From the NCBI RefSeq assembly GCF_932526225.1, contig NC_064039.1:11860139-11924138 (forward strand): a stretch of DNA of 64,000 nt. The letters are read 5' to 3'. Made by a program: the position numbers and the translations under genes. A model generated the notes under the pieces. It ran no database searches. It saw only the letters and a program-made list of their open reading frames with translations, and had not been told where the DNA came from. Below, piece by piece: positions 26,199-41,500 of this stretch. The DNA comes from Nematostella vectensis (taxonomy: Eukaryota > Cnidaria > Anthozoa > Actiniaria > Edwardsiidae). Positions within the stretch are counted from its first letter, which is position 1; each line of letters begins with the position of its first letter.

Positions 26199-29103
26199 GA
26201 AGACAGCCTGGTTCTTCTAATATGGTTAGGATAAAAAATCGCCCTGTTTTAGGGAAACGTCTTGGGCGATTAGCCGGGACAGGTTATCATCATTGCTCTT
26301 CTTGACGATTTACAATTTGCATCACTGATAAAAACCTGTTGATGTCATGAGTGCAGAGAGACTGGGGATAGTTCTTCCACAGGGACCCCATTAAACATAC
26401 CATACGGCGTTTATCGTTTATAATAAATACAAAAAAAAAAAAAAAAAAAAAAAAAAATAGTCGTGTTCGTGGACCAGAAGAATAAATAAAATACAACAAA
26501 AACTGGTATTGGACTCTTCCAAAGACGAAAATTTTGTCAAATACCAGTTTTTCGGTATACGGCGTTTAGAGATAGCCTAGTAGGTGTCAGGACCTCTTTT
26601 TCGTTTTCCGTGAAGTATATACCTTTTTTTTTGTATCTCCAGGGTTTCAGCGAGCGGAAATAGAGATGATCGAGCAAAGAGCATGGCCCAATTCTTCTTG
26701 CGGCCATGCTCTTTTGCTTGGCTTTTTTCCCGCTGCTAAAATCGTTTTTTTTTTGCCATTTGCCACGTGACAAGGGTGAAGGGAGTGAGGTGTGTCGAGT
26801 ACGCATCGAGGAGGTACGCCAGGTATCATAAGTGCGGGGAGTATCTTATATGTCAAAATAAAATATGATTTCAACTCTTGTAAACTCTTCTCTTACAGAA
26901 CTATTTTTATTACGGAATCAAAGCGTAAGAGAATAGAAGCCTAGAATCAAAAACTTAATCTTTACTCATTGTTTACTATCATCATCTCTTTTAGATTTAT
27001 CGTGAGATTTACCCAAACATAGCTAGCATTTAAGAGTTTGCAATACTTTCACAAAACGTGCTTCATTCTACATTTTTTGTCTTTGTTTGCATGTTTCATG
27101 ACAATGCAGACTAGCAGGATATTTCTGCACCACTAAACAGGAGCTTTGCCTGTGCAGCTGTGCAGGTAGCGTGTGTTATTAAATCTATCCGTAAATATGC
27201 AAAAATGGTATTTTTCCTGTATTGAATTTCAAGCGCAAGGGCAAGCTTGGGCGCCTACGGCATCGTGGAATATAAGGTAGGGCTAATTCGAACTAGCACT
27301 AAATCTTTTTAACTTGAACCTTTGTAATCATCGCTTTATCAAAAGGTGAGACGATATTATCTTTCTGATTAGCTATAAAAATATTTCATTGGTGGATTTC
27401 TAATCAAAGCTCTATAGGTGTTTGTTCTTTGGTATGTTTAAGGTTTATAAAATGCGAATTAATGCCAAAGGTTCGGTACCTTGTTGATAAGTTCAAATCG
27501 AATTTGGCTTATTAGCATTATTAAATCTTCTAAACAACAACATCTGATTGTTTATTCGATTGAATAAATTATTTATGACTTATTTTCACCCAAAGGAACG
27601 GTTTGGCACAGTATAACATACCATTTTGATGCGAAATATAAGAACACCTTTAATGTTTTCTTATCACGTTAATAAAGTATATACCAAATTTTATTCTTTT
27701 AAGATCAACAAACGACCATTTGACGATGCTGTTACATAAATATGAATGATTCAATTTTGGTGCGGAGCTGATGTATGTATCAAGATCATATTCAATCATC
27801 AAGATCTATTAACATATCACAATAATTGACATTGATTCGTTTGATTAAATCTGTCACGCCTTCATGTAAAAGCCTGATATGGCGGATTCGGTACTCAGCA
27901 TCGCAGTTCTTGCTCAGGGTATAGCCTGCGAGCCGGGGGCGAGCCGTCTCTCCTGTGTGTTTCCTTGTTCAGGATCCCTGTGGCGGATAAACTTTTTTTG
28001 GCTCGCCACAGGAATCCCAAAAAAAAACCCAAAACAGGAATTTCTGAATTAATCCTCTTTAGGGCCGGCTACTCAGGTTAAGAAAAGTGGGGGCTCCAGG
28101 GGAGGAGGAGGTATTTTCTCCTTTCGTTTTTAATATACAGTGGTACCTCTTAGCGCCTTATGCGAGCCCCAAACTCAAACTAAAAAAGGCATATGAAGAA
28201 AACGTTGTCGTTTTGAGGGACTGGTACCAAGGACTCTTAATTTCTTTTCAGATACTTTCTCCATTGACCAAAGATGGTCACAGTCACTGTTTTTCTCTTC
28301 TGATAAGTCATAAAGTTTACGAAGCACCTGCGGTACAGTAACCGTAAAAATAACAAGAATCGTGCAGTTTTTCCAAATAAGAAATATATTAGTTTCCTTA
28401 TATGGAGTGACCGCGTTTGGCAAAAACGACAATTTTTGGCTGAATTTTCTTGATATGGCCAAAAGTGAGAGCTCAAGCCCACCCAGGCTAGTCAGACACT
28501 TTGCTAATGAGGTGGGCAGGTGCCTTTTGGCCGCTAAGGCGGATACAGGATTGGGAAGCAAATATTTTAAGACTTTGTTATAGTGACCACTGAAAAGATG
28601 TTTGGCCGGTTGACGGTAGATGTAACGTATTGTATCTGCATCACTGTGTCCTTCACGCAGTATCTGTAATATATTAGAGGTCGCGGATCAGATAACAGTA
28701 GCAGATGTAGGAGTCGCAGGAGACCACATTTACCACATCTTCTCAATGACATTCACTCATAAAGAAAGAATATTACGCTTAATTCTTACACCCTTAGTGA
28801 ATAATGGATCCACCTTGCATAGGTGTAACCTGCTATAAACTTGCTTCCAGCAATTCCAATCATTCTCAGACGTTTCCGACTTTTCCCGACTGTTTCCCGA
28901 TCACATCCGTTTGCGTTCGTGTAAAAGAATTTGTCACTTCACCGCCGAAGGCAAGTGGGTGTATCAAACTGATATGTAAATATATCTTCTATTGTGCTCG
29001 CCATCTACGTTGGTTTCTGTCTCTTAGACCTCTGGAATTAATCGCCTAGTTATTATCACTTGAGTTTCTGTCCACGAGATCGACTTATTTCATTCCTTCC
29101 AGC
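26199..29103. other. Divergent spacer between PTDSS2-like and repeat-protein genes
   Basis: No coding exon I trust. It should hold both promoters. Visible features are an A run at about 26431-26456, a small inverted repeat (AAAACTGGTATTGGACTCTT... AATACCAGTTTTT, about 26499-26553) that shares AAAGACGAAAATTT with 25430-25470, and repeat-like sequence at 27920-28560 giving short open frames on both strands. A pyrimidine tract ending CAG lies directly before the ATG at 29104, so a 5' non-coding exon may lie upstream. Confidence 0.4.
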
Positions 29104-32100
29104 ATGGATCTTGAAACAGAAGAGGCGAGTGGCGATCGGACAGAGGAAGGACTATCGGAGACTATTGAAGGCAACATTGAATATTCTAGTCGAGGGGTGG
29201 CAGATAACGAATCCGATTCAAGGTACATTATTTACACAATTTACTCAAATTTAGAGTCCCCCGTATTGGAACTTCGACTGCTCTTACAATTTTACAAATT
29301 TTGTCACTTTCAGACTTTTTCACAAGTGATTTATTTGATTAAAAACTGTTATAGTTTTCTTGGAGTCGGCAAGAGATTTCCTCACATTTAAACAACAGGT
29401 TAAATTAGCTTCCCACAGTTATAATCTTGCTAAGATCTAGGTAAGCGTAATAACAACTTTATGTGTGAGGAAGTGTGATGTTGTTTAGAGGTATTTAAAA
29501 TGGCACATAATATGTTTGTTTTATTGGTCGATATAGCAAGAGCTAAAATATAAAATACACGATAATGATTTGCGTGAGGAATGGTGTGAAAGGCAAAACG
29601 TGTTGGAAAAGTGGACTTATCATTCTGATTCATCTTAGGACCGGTATAACGTATGAATGAAATACTGACACTATAATCTAAGTCTGTTGTCTTTTTGCTT
29701 TACATTTTAAGCCAAAGGTACGTAACGGATAAAAGCAGTTCCAGTAAACCATGAGCTGTTGCGAATTTTCCATAAATGCACTTATAAGATTTTTTGCACT
29801 TGGAGGCATAAGCGCAGTTTATTATCGAAATGCAAGTTAGAATCAAATGTTTATTCAATTATACTTGTGCTTGAGTTATTTTCGCAATTTTGGTGACCCC
29901 TTCTTTGAGGTTAAACTCGAGGCAAGTCTCGTGATAGTCTATCTGCATTTATCCCGTCAATTTACGTATCATAGATGTGTTAGCGCGTTATGAAGCGGTA
30001 ATCTTTCAGTTTCATTCAAAAAAGAACTTTATCTAATCATCCTAGGCACAATATTTTGAGTCACGCAAGTGTTGCGTGACTAACTAGTTCGTATTACTCC
30101 GACAGCACGTAAACGATAGTTTCCTGTATTTAGTGCCAACAAAGAAACCACCAGACGTTTAGAATTTTTAGATAAAACGCCCCCAATATTCCGCTTTAAT
30201 ACGATATAAGGAACATTTGGTAGGATGTCTTTTTTAATTGTTTATATAATCACTTTTGCCTAATTTAGCACCAAACTTGTTAGATGCTTGTGATAAGTGC
30301 ATTTTAATTAGGGCTTTTATTGTTTTTCTTGCTTTTCACTTTATATGATTGTTCTGCACTAGAAATAAACAATTCTGACCTTTGGGCTAAGGCATGCACA
30401 TCTTTGCATCCAGTAGGGTTTGCGCGCTAGCTGAACCATATATGGAAGCAAACATGCCAATAGCTTTAGAAATGAGGCCGTGGTGAATGATTTCTGTGTC
30501 TCGTTCTAAGACTGTTCAGTGAAATTTAACCAGCTTTCCACATAACTAATGGACTGTCATTATTGATTTAGCAGTGCTGAAAAGCCTCCTTAAGTAAACT
30601 TTATTGATATTGCTCTAATTTTATTATACCCTTTAGGACTTTCAAACAAACCTAAACTTTGGGGTTTATTTTCAATTAACACTAGCGCAAAAATGGAAGA
30701 GATTATGGATATAATCGTACAATTGCTTTTAGAGAAACTGAAATTTCCTGTTATCAAAATACAACAGATGTAACAGATATATCTGCAGATTTTGGCCACC
30801 GCCGGAGTAGCTAATCACGGTGCGAATTTTTGTCTCCGAGGCAAAAAAAAAAACATGTCTTCATGCTATAGCGAAGACTTTAGGGTTAAATTGAGTAGGA
30901 TTCTAAGGAGAGGGTATCTTCGAATAAAAGAGAAAAGAAGGGGTTGCTCAAGAATGTCACTAATAAAATAGCTTTTCCAATAGGCTTATTGAAATGTGTA
31001 GAAGCTTTCCAGCACTACCAAATTAAATGTGTGAAACCTGGTACTACATAATTTGTGATATGAATAATTGATCATATAAACAGGGCCGTAGCTAGCCAGG
31101 GAAAAGGGGGGATGATTAGAAGATTAATAAAATTTGCAAAAGACATATAGAAAAATAGCGTCTGCCCACGAAGCAGAAGAAATATCCGAGGCTTGCCTCT
31201 TGCATCTGAAATTTCTTGCCCTTCACGAATAAAGATACTAATATCATATTTACTCTATCGCCGCGTTTTTAGGGCGGAGTGCGATGGCGCATACCTGTCA
31301 GGCCAGTTGAGCCTGGACGTAAAGAGAGTCTCTGGACAATCTCTTTAAAATGTAACGATTTACCTTCTTTAGTCTGCCCTGAAGAATTCTTATTTTCTGG
31401 TTAACAAACAAGACTATTTGGGTATTTTGACTGATTCAAACAACACAAGCAAAATCCCAGAAACTCTCTCGGTAAAGTTTGAAATTTCTTTCATAGAATA
31501 TGATCTTGTTATTTTTTATACCGTCGTGGATACGGCTGCGTTTAAGAATCATTTAGCCATATATTCGGCATAATCCAGTCACAGAGGTCTTTGATCTATC
31601 CAAGATGAATTGCCACTTGAAAATTGGCCAAAAGAGGACGGCCACTGAAGAGATCCCAACCTAACCCTTCACTATGTCTTAAAGGGCTCGCATATAGTTC
31701 GCCAAATATGGTACGTTTTCTCGCATTGTTCTTTTGCAAATGTGTCCGCATGCTAATTTCCAGGCAAATTTCTTGGTATAAATGGTATAGCTAGAAAGAC
31801 TACAGGCAAGCTGTAGAAAAACTAGATTGTCTGCGTAGGAGTGGTGTAGACAATGTCCCTCCCTCCTTCATCAGTGCAACTAGTTTGTTTCACAGAGGCG
31901 TTTAACATACCTTTTCAACCTTGTATTTATTTATACCTGAAATTCCTTGGTAGCAGCAATATTTTGGGTGCGAGCGCGCATACTCAGAATGGCACGCAAG
32001 GACCATTCGGTGACGATGGCGATGACGTTCCATCAGCACGCGCAGCCTTTTTAAGCGGTAAAATAACAACAACAAAAAGCAACTTATTCAGCGCTTACAA

Positions 32101-35100
32101 ATAAGCCATAAATTTTCTTTGGGGAAGGGTTTATTTTCATTTAAATATTTTTTATCGTTCTCTGATGTAACGGACGCAGACATTTCTGTGTCTATATTTG
32201 GCTCGAGTTTGCCACTCAAAAAGTCACGTGATCGGCTATCGCAAATAGATTTTCGGTCCCAGGTATAGGTTTTAGGATACAAACACCTTTTTCGATCAAG
32301 CTGGAGATTTTTCGCAAAGTAAGCTGGTTTCCCGAGGTCAGCTCCACGAATCCACGATGCGCTATGGACGCTATGCATTAGAAAGGATCAAGCATTCATT
32401 AATAACTATGAAAACGGTGCTCCGTTACATTTTTCACCCTTCCCGCTATGCCTTGCATGCTTATAGCCACAATCGTGAAAGAGCTGGGGCGAGTGCATGG
32501 AGACGAGGCCCTGTGGGTAAACATCAAAAAAGTGCCTCAGTTCTCAGTGCTGAAAAGATCTAAACTCGCGAGATTTGGAAAAAACACAAAATGTTAGCTC
32601 TTCAAAGATGAATATTATATACAAGCCCTGGGCTTTACATACTTAATAAGTTTTTAGAAAAAATCCATTAGATTCGAAAAGAATAGCAAGAAGAGATTAA
32701 AAATGTACGACATGGATGTGCTACGATAGCTTGCAAGGTTTGCAAAGACGTAACTATTAAATGAAACATTCGTATCTTGAATTTGTTTTTGTCATTATTA
32801 TGTGGTTCAACTTATTTACTTAACTTCGCTTTCGTCTACAACAGAAATGATTTAGATCAAAACCAAATTGTTTGCAATCGTTAATATCAGATAAAAATTG
32901 GCGCAAAGAATTATCATCGGAAATTGACCACAACTACCGAAATCTGAATGTTCGGGTTAAAAATAGTCTTACGAAAATAACCACTAGTAAAATGACACGG
33001 CTTTTGTTTCTTATAATACGGCATTGTCTACAGTATATTACAAGCGATTTTCTTCACATAAATTTACCATTTCAAGATTCAATTTGGCCAAAAACCAGTC
33101 TGATCCTTTTCAAGCCGGAATGGAATCATAAGGCGTTAGTTCAAAAAATTTGGTGGCTTATTCTAATTCATTAATAATGGTGGAAGCCCTGGGTACTTAT
33201 GTGTTATTATGTCTGGTATAATAAAGTGGGCTACACTTTGATTGGCTCTATGCGCCTTTAGTTTTGATCAATGAATAATTCTGTTAATTCGACCTGCTTT
33301 CGACGGAATGAAAGCTGTTATTTGAAAGTTAAAATACCAACCTAGCGACAAAACTACTGGATATTCCCAAGGTATGGGGGCATAGCGGACGAACACACGA
33401 GGCATTTTTAATATCACCCATCAACGAACGCGGTTATTAGAGTCATCATTCGCATGATTCACCTGTCTTGCGGCTTACCGGCTACATTGCTGCATCGATC
33501 GGTAAAGGATCTGGGGTAAACGTTTTTGCTGCTGAAGCATCGATCGGTAAAGGATCTGGGGTAAACGTTTTTGCTGCTGAAGCATCGATCGGTAAAGGAT
33601 CTGGGGTAAACGTTTTCGCTGCTGAAGCATCGATCGGTAAAGGATCTGGGGTAGCATATATATACCATTCAAGGACTCGCGCTAATCACCATCACCATAC
33701 TCGTTTCACTGTAAAATTTGTCTTGGACTGTACTGTGCATTTTATCATATTGTTATCACAAGCAACATTGAATCAAATTATATTAGTATAGAGCTAATTT
33801 ATAGTTTGTTGGAAAACCATTGTTATTTAAAGAAAATACTAAAATTTATTACTACTTTGACTTTTTAATCGTCAATACTGTCTCAAAACCAATGCGTAAA
33901 GCATTTTGTCGTACAATCAATGTAAAGAAATTGCTTGTACTTAGCGCATGGTGACGACCCACGTGCTGTTTACATTATCATAAACTCAAAATCGAATAGC
34001 CAAACGCTAAGTTTACATTTCATACAAGGCTTCGCTTGCTGTTAAGTTGAGACGGTTGAGGTTTTGGCGACAAACAGTCGCGGTTAGATTTCTGACTCCT
34101 GAATCTTGGGCACGTTTCAATAACAGCGCATCCCCATAGAAATAATGGTTAAAAAAAAAAGGTACTTTCGCGTTTTTTGGCTTTTTAATATCTTTAAGCA
34201 TAATAGAATAGCTGTATCAGAGATAACTCAAAAGGTGCGGTTCAGAAAAACGCCTGGTAGAATCTGTCGGGTATTTGTAATTCAAATGTTTATTTTTACG
34301 AGACAGGATATCGTAAAATGGGATATTTCATCATTATACATGTTCATTTTAAGGAGAATTTTGAATTTTTATAGTGATTCTCGTAATGATGTGGAACAAA
34401 ACAGAAATTCATATTTACGTTGTCGCGATATCCAATATCTTGCAGGTACTAGGAGAATTAGATCAGAATTTAAGGCGAGGTTTGGTTAAAAAAAGATCCT
34501 GTTTATTTTCTATTGCACTCTCTGATTGAAATCCATTATATTTTGAAATTTTGAGCTCTAATGTTAAAACCTTTGTTTCCACCGTTTCATTCCTGCCGTG
34601 TTACGATGCTTTTTAAAACGTTTCAATTTGATATTCAGTGGTGGTATGTACCTCTACCTATTTGTTTTGTTTTAATAACTAATAATTTCGATATTATATT
34701 AATTTCTTTTATTCAAGATCGAAATGTATTTAACATTTTAAATAATTTACATCTTATGCTTTTATGATTTATTGCTTCTAAGAAGAGCGTGTTTGTATTG
34801 GCTAGAGACTGTCTGTCTGAAAGCCCTTACATTGAGTTAGGGACAGACTTTACAGTCCTGGTGCCGACCAATGGGGTACCCCTTTCTTAAATTAAATTGC
34901 GTTTACGGGTTTACTCTCATCGGGCAGAAGGGGAACCTTTTGATTATTTACAACAGATTTTTTTATTAGCCTTTTTGGCTTTCATATTAACTATGCGAAT
35001 TTTATATGTCTGGCGTGTTTCTAGTTTGTCTAGTGGAATACTTAATTATTGGGTCCTTACATCCATGTTGCGGTAACAAAGGACAGATCGCTAGATTATT

Positions 35101-35508
35101 TTCGAGGGGTGCAGAAACAAATTACCCCCCTCCCCCTTAATGCTCTAATTCGTTAATGCTAAGTCATGATAATTACTTATTTATCTTCATTTACAGTGAC
35201 GGTGAGACCGGGAAGATTGGCATTGACGAACTCCCGCGAACAGGTATCGCTAAACTCGCAAAACAAATGTTTGAGAGTCAAGCTCCTTACGAGATCGAGA
35301 CCGAGAAGACCCCGGACCTCATGATGGTGTCAGAGGGGCTCACCCGTGAAGGAAAAGAGAGGTTTGAGAAGGGCGAGGCCTACACACCGGCGCACAGGGT
35401 GCATAGGGAGCTGGAAGACCTGCCCGAGGTTAATAACATATGGCATTATATGAACGATAGTGGGCTCTTTACATGCGTTTAGCTAGGGTGGGTGAGGGTG
35501 CACCCCCC

Positions 35509-35540
<32 letters not shown>

Positions 35541-38500
35541 GGGCGTAGCCAGGGGTTGGCCAAAGGGGCCCGGGCCCCCTTCGAGCTGCCAAAAATACAG
35601 TAAATGTATGGGACATTATCTAAAATACAGGATAAAATACCTTGAAAGGGCCTTTTGGGCCCCCTCCTGTTTAAAATCCTGGCTACACCGCTCCACCCCC
35701 CCCCTTTCGAGCGCTAAGAAGTGCGCTATTTTTTTTATATTCCACATGACATCCATGACTGGGCAACAAAAAAAATCTACCAGAGATGAATCGTATATAA
35801 TTCCATAGTGACCTTTGCATTGACAAAAAATGCACAGTGGTGGAAGATCTAACTAAGGTGAATAACTCAATCATAGTCACCTATGCGTACACTCACACGT
35901 TGAAGCTGTTGTGCGAGATCCTTTGATATTCCTCGACACTCTTCTTGTTTTTTCCAGAAAGGCACAGCGTCCAGTGCGCGCGCAGCTTTCGTCAGCTCCA
36001 CAACGCGTCAGGAATTCACACATCACATGGACGACGATCTGCCGGACATACAGGTCAGCAGACTTTACCATCGAAATCGAGCTTTACCGAGACTGGTGAT
36101 CTTCCTAGCTCTATTCCCTTCGACCTGATTATGAGGGCAGTGCCCTCACCTCATTTCGGACTAAAATATTTTTAATGTATGGTAGCTAAAATACCCCCCC
36201 CCCCCCCCTTCGGGATGGCGCCCTACCCTTCGAGGAATCCTGTATCCGCCTCTGTTTTCAGTATTCAGAATAAACCGTCAAGCAAATCGGGTCTAGGCTC
36301 TTTAAACTCTATGTCATGCCTTGGTTATGGTGGTGTTGCAGCTGTGGTTAGGAGTCAATTCGGTAAACTCTGTCTTTACCTTGATCAGGGTGGTGTTGCA
36401 GCTGTGGTTAGAGGTAAATTCGAGTCTGGGCAAGCTTCCAATGTCGAGGTCGCTCGAGAGGGTGACGAGGAGGATTATAGACCTGCCAAGGGGACTGCGC
36501 TATCCACACGCGCCAAGTTTGAGCAGGGAGAGGTATACAATGCCAGTACGTACAGAAGAGAAGAAGATGAGGCTTTCCCAGAGAAAGGTTTGGCCAGCAA
36601 GACCAAGCAGATGTTTTTGTCAGGCGCTGCTAGTAATACCATGGTCTCCGAGGAAGAGGTAGATGATCCGAAACCTGAAATCGGCACCGCTTCTAAGATT
36701 AAGTCTATGTTTGAGAAAGGTAAGTTTTCTGGCCGTCCGTCCGTCCGTCCGTCCGTCATTGTCGGTCTATATGCCTTACTGTTTTCTGTCCGTCATCTTT
36801 CTGTTTTCCGTCCGTCTTTCAATCTCAATGTCTGTCTGTTTGTTTGTATGTCTATCTTTGTGCCCATCTATCTGTCTCTATGCTTGTCTATCTGTCCGTT
36901 TCTGTCTGCCCGTCTGTCTCTATGCCTGTCTGTCGGCCCGTCTGTCTGTCTATATTCTTGTCTGTCGGCCCGTCTGTCTATCTCTTTGCCTGTCTGTCTG
37001 TCTGCCCGTCTGTCTATATGCCTGTCTGTCGGGCTGTCTGTCTGTCTATATGCCTGTATGTATTTCTGTCTGTCTGTCTGTCTGTCTGTCAATATGTCTG
37101 AATGCCTGCTGGTTTGTGTATTTCCTTCATCGATGATTATTCGTATGTTTTTTCTCCTCCGTAGCCAACTTGTTATGTTTGTGTCATTATTGGCAATTCC
37201 ATCATTAAAATTGGCTCCTTGTTTCGTGTGCATTCGTGTGCACACCTGCCCTTCCGTCTTGCCAAATCACGTGATCATGGACCTTTATACACGCGTACGC
37301 GGTCACGCCATCGCTAACGGACGTGTACTAAACATAACAGATTACGATAACCTTTAACCGATGCGGGAAACTGATAGAATCCCTTGCATTAATATTACTA
37401 CTTGCCGTTATGATCAAATGGTAATGTAATTCGGTGTATCTAGTCGGAAAGATATATGCCCGATTTTCATTTAACAAATCGACTCATTATTTCGAGCCTT
37501 GGAGTTGAGCAGTTCGGTATCGAGGGGTCCGGCTCGTAGGATACCGGAACTCAGGAGAGCCATTCAGAGCGCGGGACTTGATGGATACCGGACCCCGAAA
37601 AAAAATAATGCTAGATATCTAAAACGGTCCATTCAGTAAGTGACATCAAAAAGTAGAAAGTGAAACCATTATTAAAAAAAAAGCCAAGATCCGGCAACAT
37701 AATATGATTGAGATAGAAAATTACGTCATCCAGTGAATGCATGTAATGCATACAGGTAAACCACAGGGAACACGCGCAAACCACCTGCAATGTCACGTGA
37801 AAGTGACGTCGTTCTCATTATCGCATATAAAGCATTCCGACGCTTTCGTCAGAGGTCCTTGATGTTTTCCACATCGTTCCAGGCGAGATACCCAAAGCAG
37901 AGGCGGTCCACGTAGGGGAGGTAGATGAACTGGAGGAAGTAGTCTCCACGGGAATCGCCGTTCAGTTGCGAACACAATTCCAAAAAGGGGATATATCAAA
38001 CGCTGAGAAGAGAGAAAAAAGACTCAGCTATAACCCCGAGAAAGGTTTGTTTGCAGCCGGTTTCGAAGCAAAAAGTGTTGGATTAACTTTTGGTTTGTAA
38101 TTCACGAAGAGAGCTAGGGGAACACCAAGGTGTTGAGGGTTGTTTCATGGCCAAGACTGGAGCTAATGACACCACAATCACCATCACAACACACGTCAAT
38201 AGCGAAGATAAGTCACACCGGCATTTTGTTCTGTTTCATTGAGAAATAAAAAGTTAAAAAAGAGTATCGCGTTCACGGGTATGTAAATCGTAAAAAAATA
38301 AGTTTGAAAACTCGAGCAAAAGTTTTTGTTGTAATGACTTGCATGACAAACCTTGTGCATGAATCAGCTCGTATATCACGATACTGACAAAATAATTGTC
38401 AATCCACTGACTAACAAGCATGTTTTCACATAACACACATGACATGCACGTGATCGCACACGTGATATCCCATACTCCATTCTTCTGCAATGTTTTCGCA

Positions 38501-41500
38501 TAACATACACGTGGACACACACGTTGCTCCATTCTTCTGTAATCAGAGAGGGGTATCTCAATCTACTTTCTACTTCATTTTTTATGCAAAGGGTGTGTGT
38601 CTTAGGGGGGAGGGGGCGAGTTTTGTTTTGTTTCAAGATGTGTACAGGACAAGGTAGACAAAACGTGTATGCTTAGCAGTGTGTGTTTTTTTTTTTTTGG
38701 GGGGGGGGGGGGAGGAAGTTAAAGAGCAATATGATACATGGTCGTAGGCTCGGCATAGGGTAAGCATTAGAGAGAGTGGGAGAGGTTCTCTTTGCTAGGC
38801 CAATGGAGCTTAAGGGCGAGGTGTTAGGGGTAGGGGGAGTCTTAGGCAACCTGCTATTTGAGCAAGAGTACGTGTGCTGAGTCAAGACTATGACTGCATA
38901 TTTACTTGTATGTAATGAGAGAGGGGAGGATGATGTCTTAAAATAAGGCCCCCTTGGTTTAACGATCGTATCTTTGATAACCAAAATCAAAACAACCGTC
39001 ATACGCGATCGTTAGTGAGAGCTGGTTGAAAAATCTCATAACATAACCCTTTTTCACATTAACATTCATTATACCAGTCATTCTCCCTCTCGCTAACCAC
39101 ATCCAGCTGCCTTTCCTGATCTCACCCAGTTTGATTTCAAACACCCAATTCTCAGGTACAATTAACGAAACAAGATCGATCTTCAAAGATCCACCGCATT
39201 TGCCAGTACAAAAAGAGCAAAATGACGTGGATAATCTCCCATCGAAGGGAGTGACGCATGATTACCGCTGGAAGTTTGAGACAGGGACGGTGACTAACGC
39301 CGAAGGGTCTGTGGTCGATAGGGATGAGGCGCTACCAACAACAGGGACAGCTCGCGCCCAGATGGCGGCGTTCCAGGTACGGCTGGATTAGACCTGAGAC
39401 TTTGATCATCACAGCAGTCGATTTAAAAGCGCACGTGCCGCAAAGCACTCCAAAAAGCAGGGGAGAGGAGGGGGAACTTTCCCAAGCAGTATAACCATAG
39501 TAATGTACTAAAAGGACCATGGTCTCTCCTGTTACCCCTGTTAACCAAAATATAACTACCAAGATCAGTGCCGTAGCAGGCCTCGGAATATTGGAGGGGC
39601 ACAGCCACGCCCCTACAAGTCATTCCCTTATATTTTTTTTCAAATATTGGGAGAGGGGCACGTGCCCCCAGTGCCCCACTTCCTGCTACGGCCTTGCAGA
39701 TTACAGGGCGAAAGATTGACAATTGAAATTAGATATTTTCTTTTTATAAACCCGAATACACTTTAGCTTTTAGCACTAACACTCTAAAGTCTTTGTTCTC
39801 TTTTTTACTGGCTTGACCATTACACTTTGACTATTACGCTTTGTTCCACGGGTTACGTTGTAACCATTCGTGTACTGTAGGCCGCAGCTGAAAGGACGGA
39901 ATATCAAAAGACTTGTAACATAGAGGAGGAGATGCAGATGTACAAAACTGCGAAAGGGCAAGAACCAGACGACGAAGTAGATAATTGGGAATACAAGCAA
40001 ACTCGTATTGCCGCAGACGAGCTTCCTGCGAGGGGTGTTGCAGCACAGACTAGGTAATGTTCTTCAATCTGGATTTTCTTATACAGTATGTGGTTTATGG
40101 TAAGCCTCTTGGCGCCTTGGAGCTTGGACTTACTCTATATAAGTAACAACGGTCTTTAGTCTTATAAATTCACACGGATGCCTTAAGGCATTTCTGGTAG
40201 CGGTTTCTTCTCTTCTGGGGCCAATATCCAATGATTAGCTTTTTAATAATTTGAAGTAAATGAAACGGGGGAAAACAAAATAAACTTATTTTTGTAGGTG
40301 ATTTGTTCTTGGGACATTGCAGTTATAAGACTCTTGACTTCTTGGTTGTCCAACATTTTCGTTGCAAAAGTACGCTTTTAGACGTTTACTGAAAATTGGC
40401 AGCCTTATTAATGTTCGCATACTCTTTGGATTCAAACCACCAGGGCGATGATAGAAAGTGGGTCATACGAGACCCATATGCATCGTACTTTAGATGACGA
40501 GGAGTTAGTAGTAACACCAGGATCTGCAAGGGCTCAGCGCGAGCAGATTGAACGAGGCGAATACATCAGCAAGCCCAAGAGGCTCATTGACGAAGAGGAA
40601 CTACCTGCAGGTTTGTGTAGGCCAGGTCATTTTAGTGATGGTTGTGGTAGGGGGGGGGGGGGGGGGGAGGCAAGGCATGTAATTGACGGGGATTTAGACA
40701 TGATAGTCTCGGTCAGGGTACGGTTATTCCATGGAAGTAATAACAAAGAGTTTTAGAGTAAGAGCAGGGAGATTGCAGGCCAGTCCTAGGGACTGGAAGA
40801 TAAAAAGCCACTCACAGTAAGAGCTGTGTTTTTGTAGAAGAAAGATTGGATCGTGTAGTCAAGGTAGGGCGTTAGGGCTGTGCAATATATCAGCCTTTTT
40901 CCTTGAGTGAGGGAACAAAAACACGCATACAAAATGGCTACCAAACTAAGACTAATTTATTATGCAAGATTGTCTAACTATAGTAACAAGAACTAGTGCC
41001 AGTCTCTCACGATATAATACAGGCTGAAGGGCCAGTCTTGGTCAGCCCTGGGAGCGGAGATGAAAACAAAATATCAGTTAGGCAGATAACAGGCCATGTT
41101 ATTGTTTGACGTTGTGTCAGAAGTTTTTCTGGGCCAGAATGTAACAACAACATTTTATTTTTATTTTTTAACAACAACATTTATTTTATTAGCACCCTCT
41201 ATTATACAGATATTACTTATTAAATAAGAAAAGGAGAAAAATAAATATAATTTTTATAATTGGGCACCAGCCGCATTAAGAAATAGCATAGCTAATCGAG
41301 CTTAAGCGGCTAGGTCAAGCGGAAAATTGCATGGGTACAACATGATACATCAATATAATATCAATACAAACAGAAACGAAAAACAAACGACAATAGATAC
41401 ACGCACCAGAACAAAACACGCACAAGCAAGGGGAGGTCGATTATAGGGATCATTTATATATAGGAGAGAATCTTAAGTTTGTAAATTACAACAATAATAG

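Noticed and set aside
26290-26499. Minus-strand frame with a poly-Phe run
   Set aside because: The run is the A tract at 26431-26456. No coding support.
28087-28583. Overlapping frames of up to 128 codons on both strands
   Set aside because: They lie in a repeat-like stretch of the divergent spacer, overlap each other antisense and show no protein family features.
34145-34767. Two AT-rich plus-strand frames of 114 and 68 codons in intron 1 of the repeat-protein gene
   Set aside because: Composition is driven by AT content (Phe/Ile/Lys), and there is no domain, splice context or relation to the repeat motif.
36663-37136. Long plus-strand frames rich in CLSV repeats, and the antisense frame rich in TDRQ repeats
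   Set aside because: They are translations of the GTCT/GTCC microsatellite inside an intron. The real exon ends at 36719 with a good donor.
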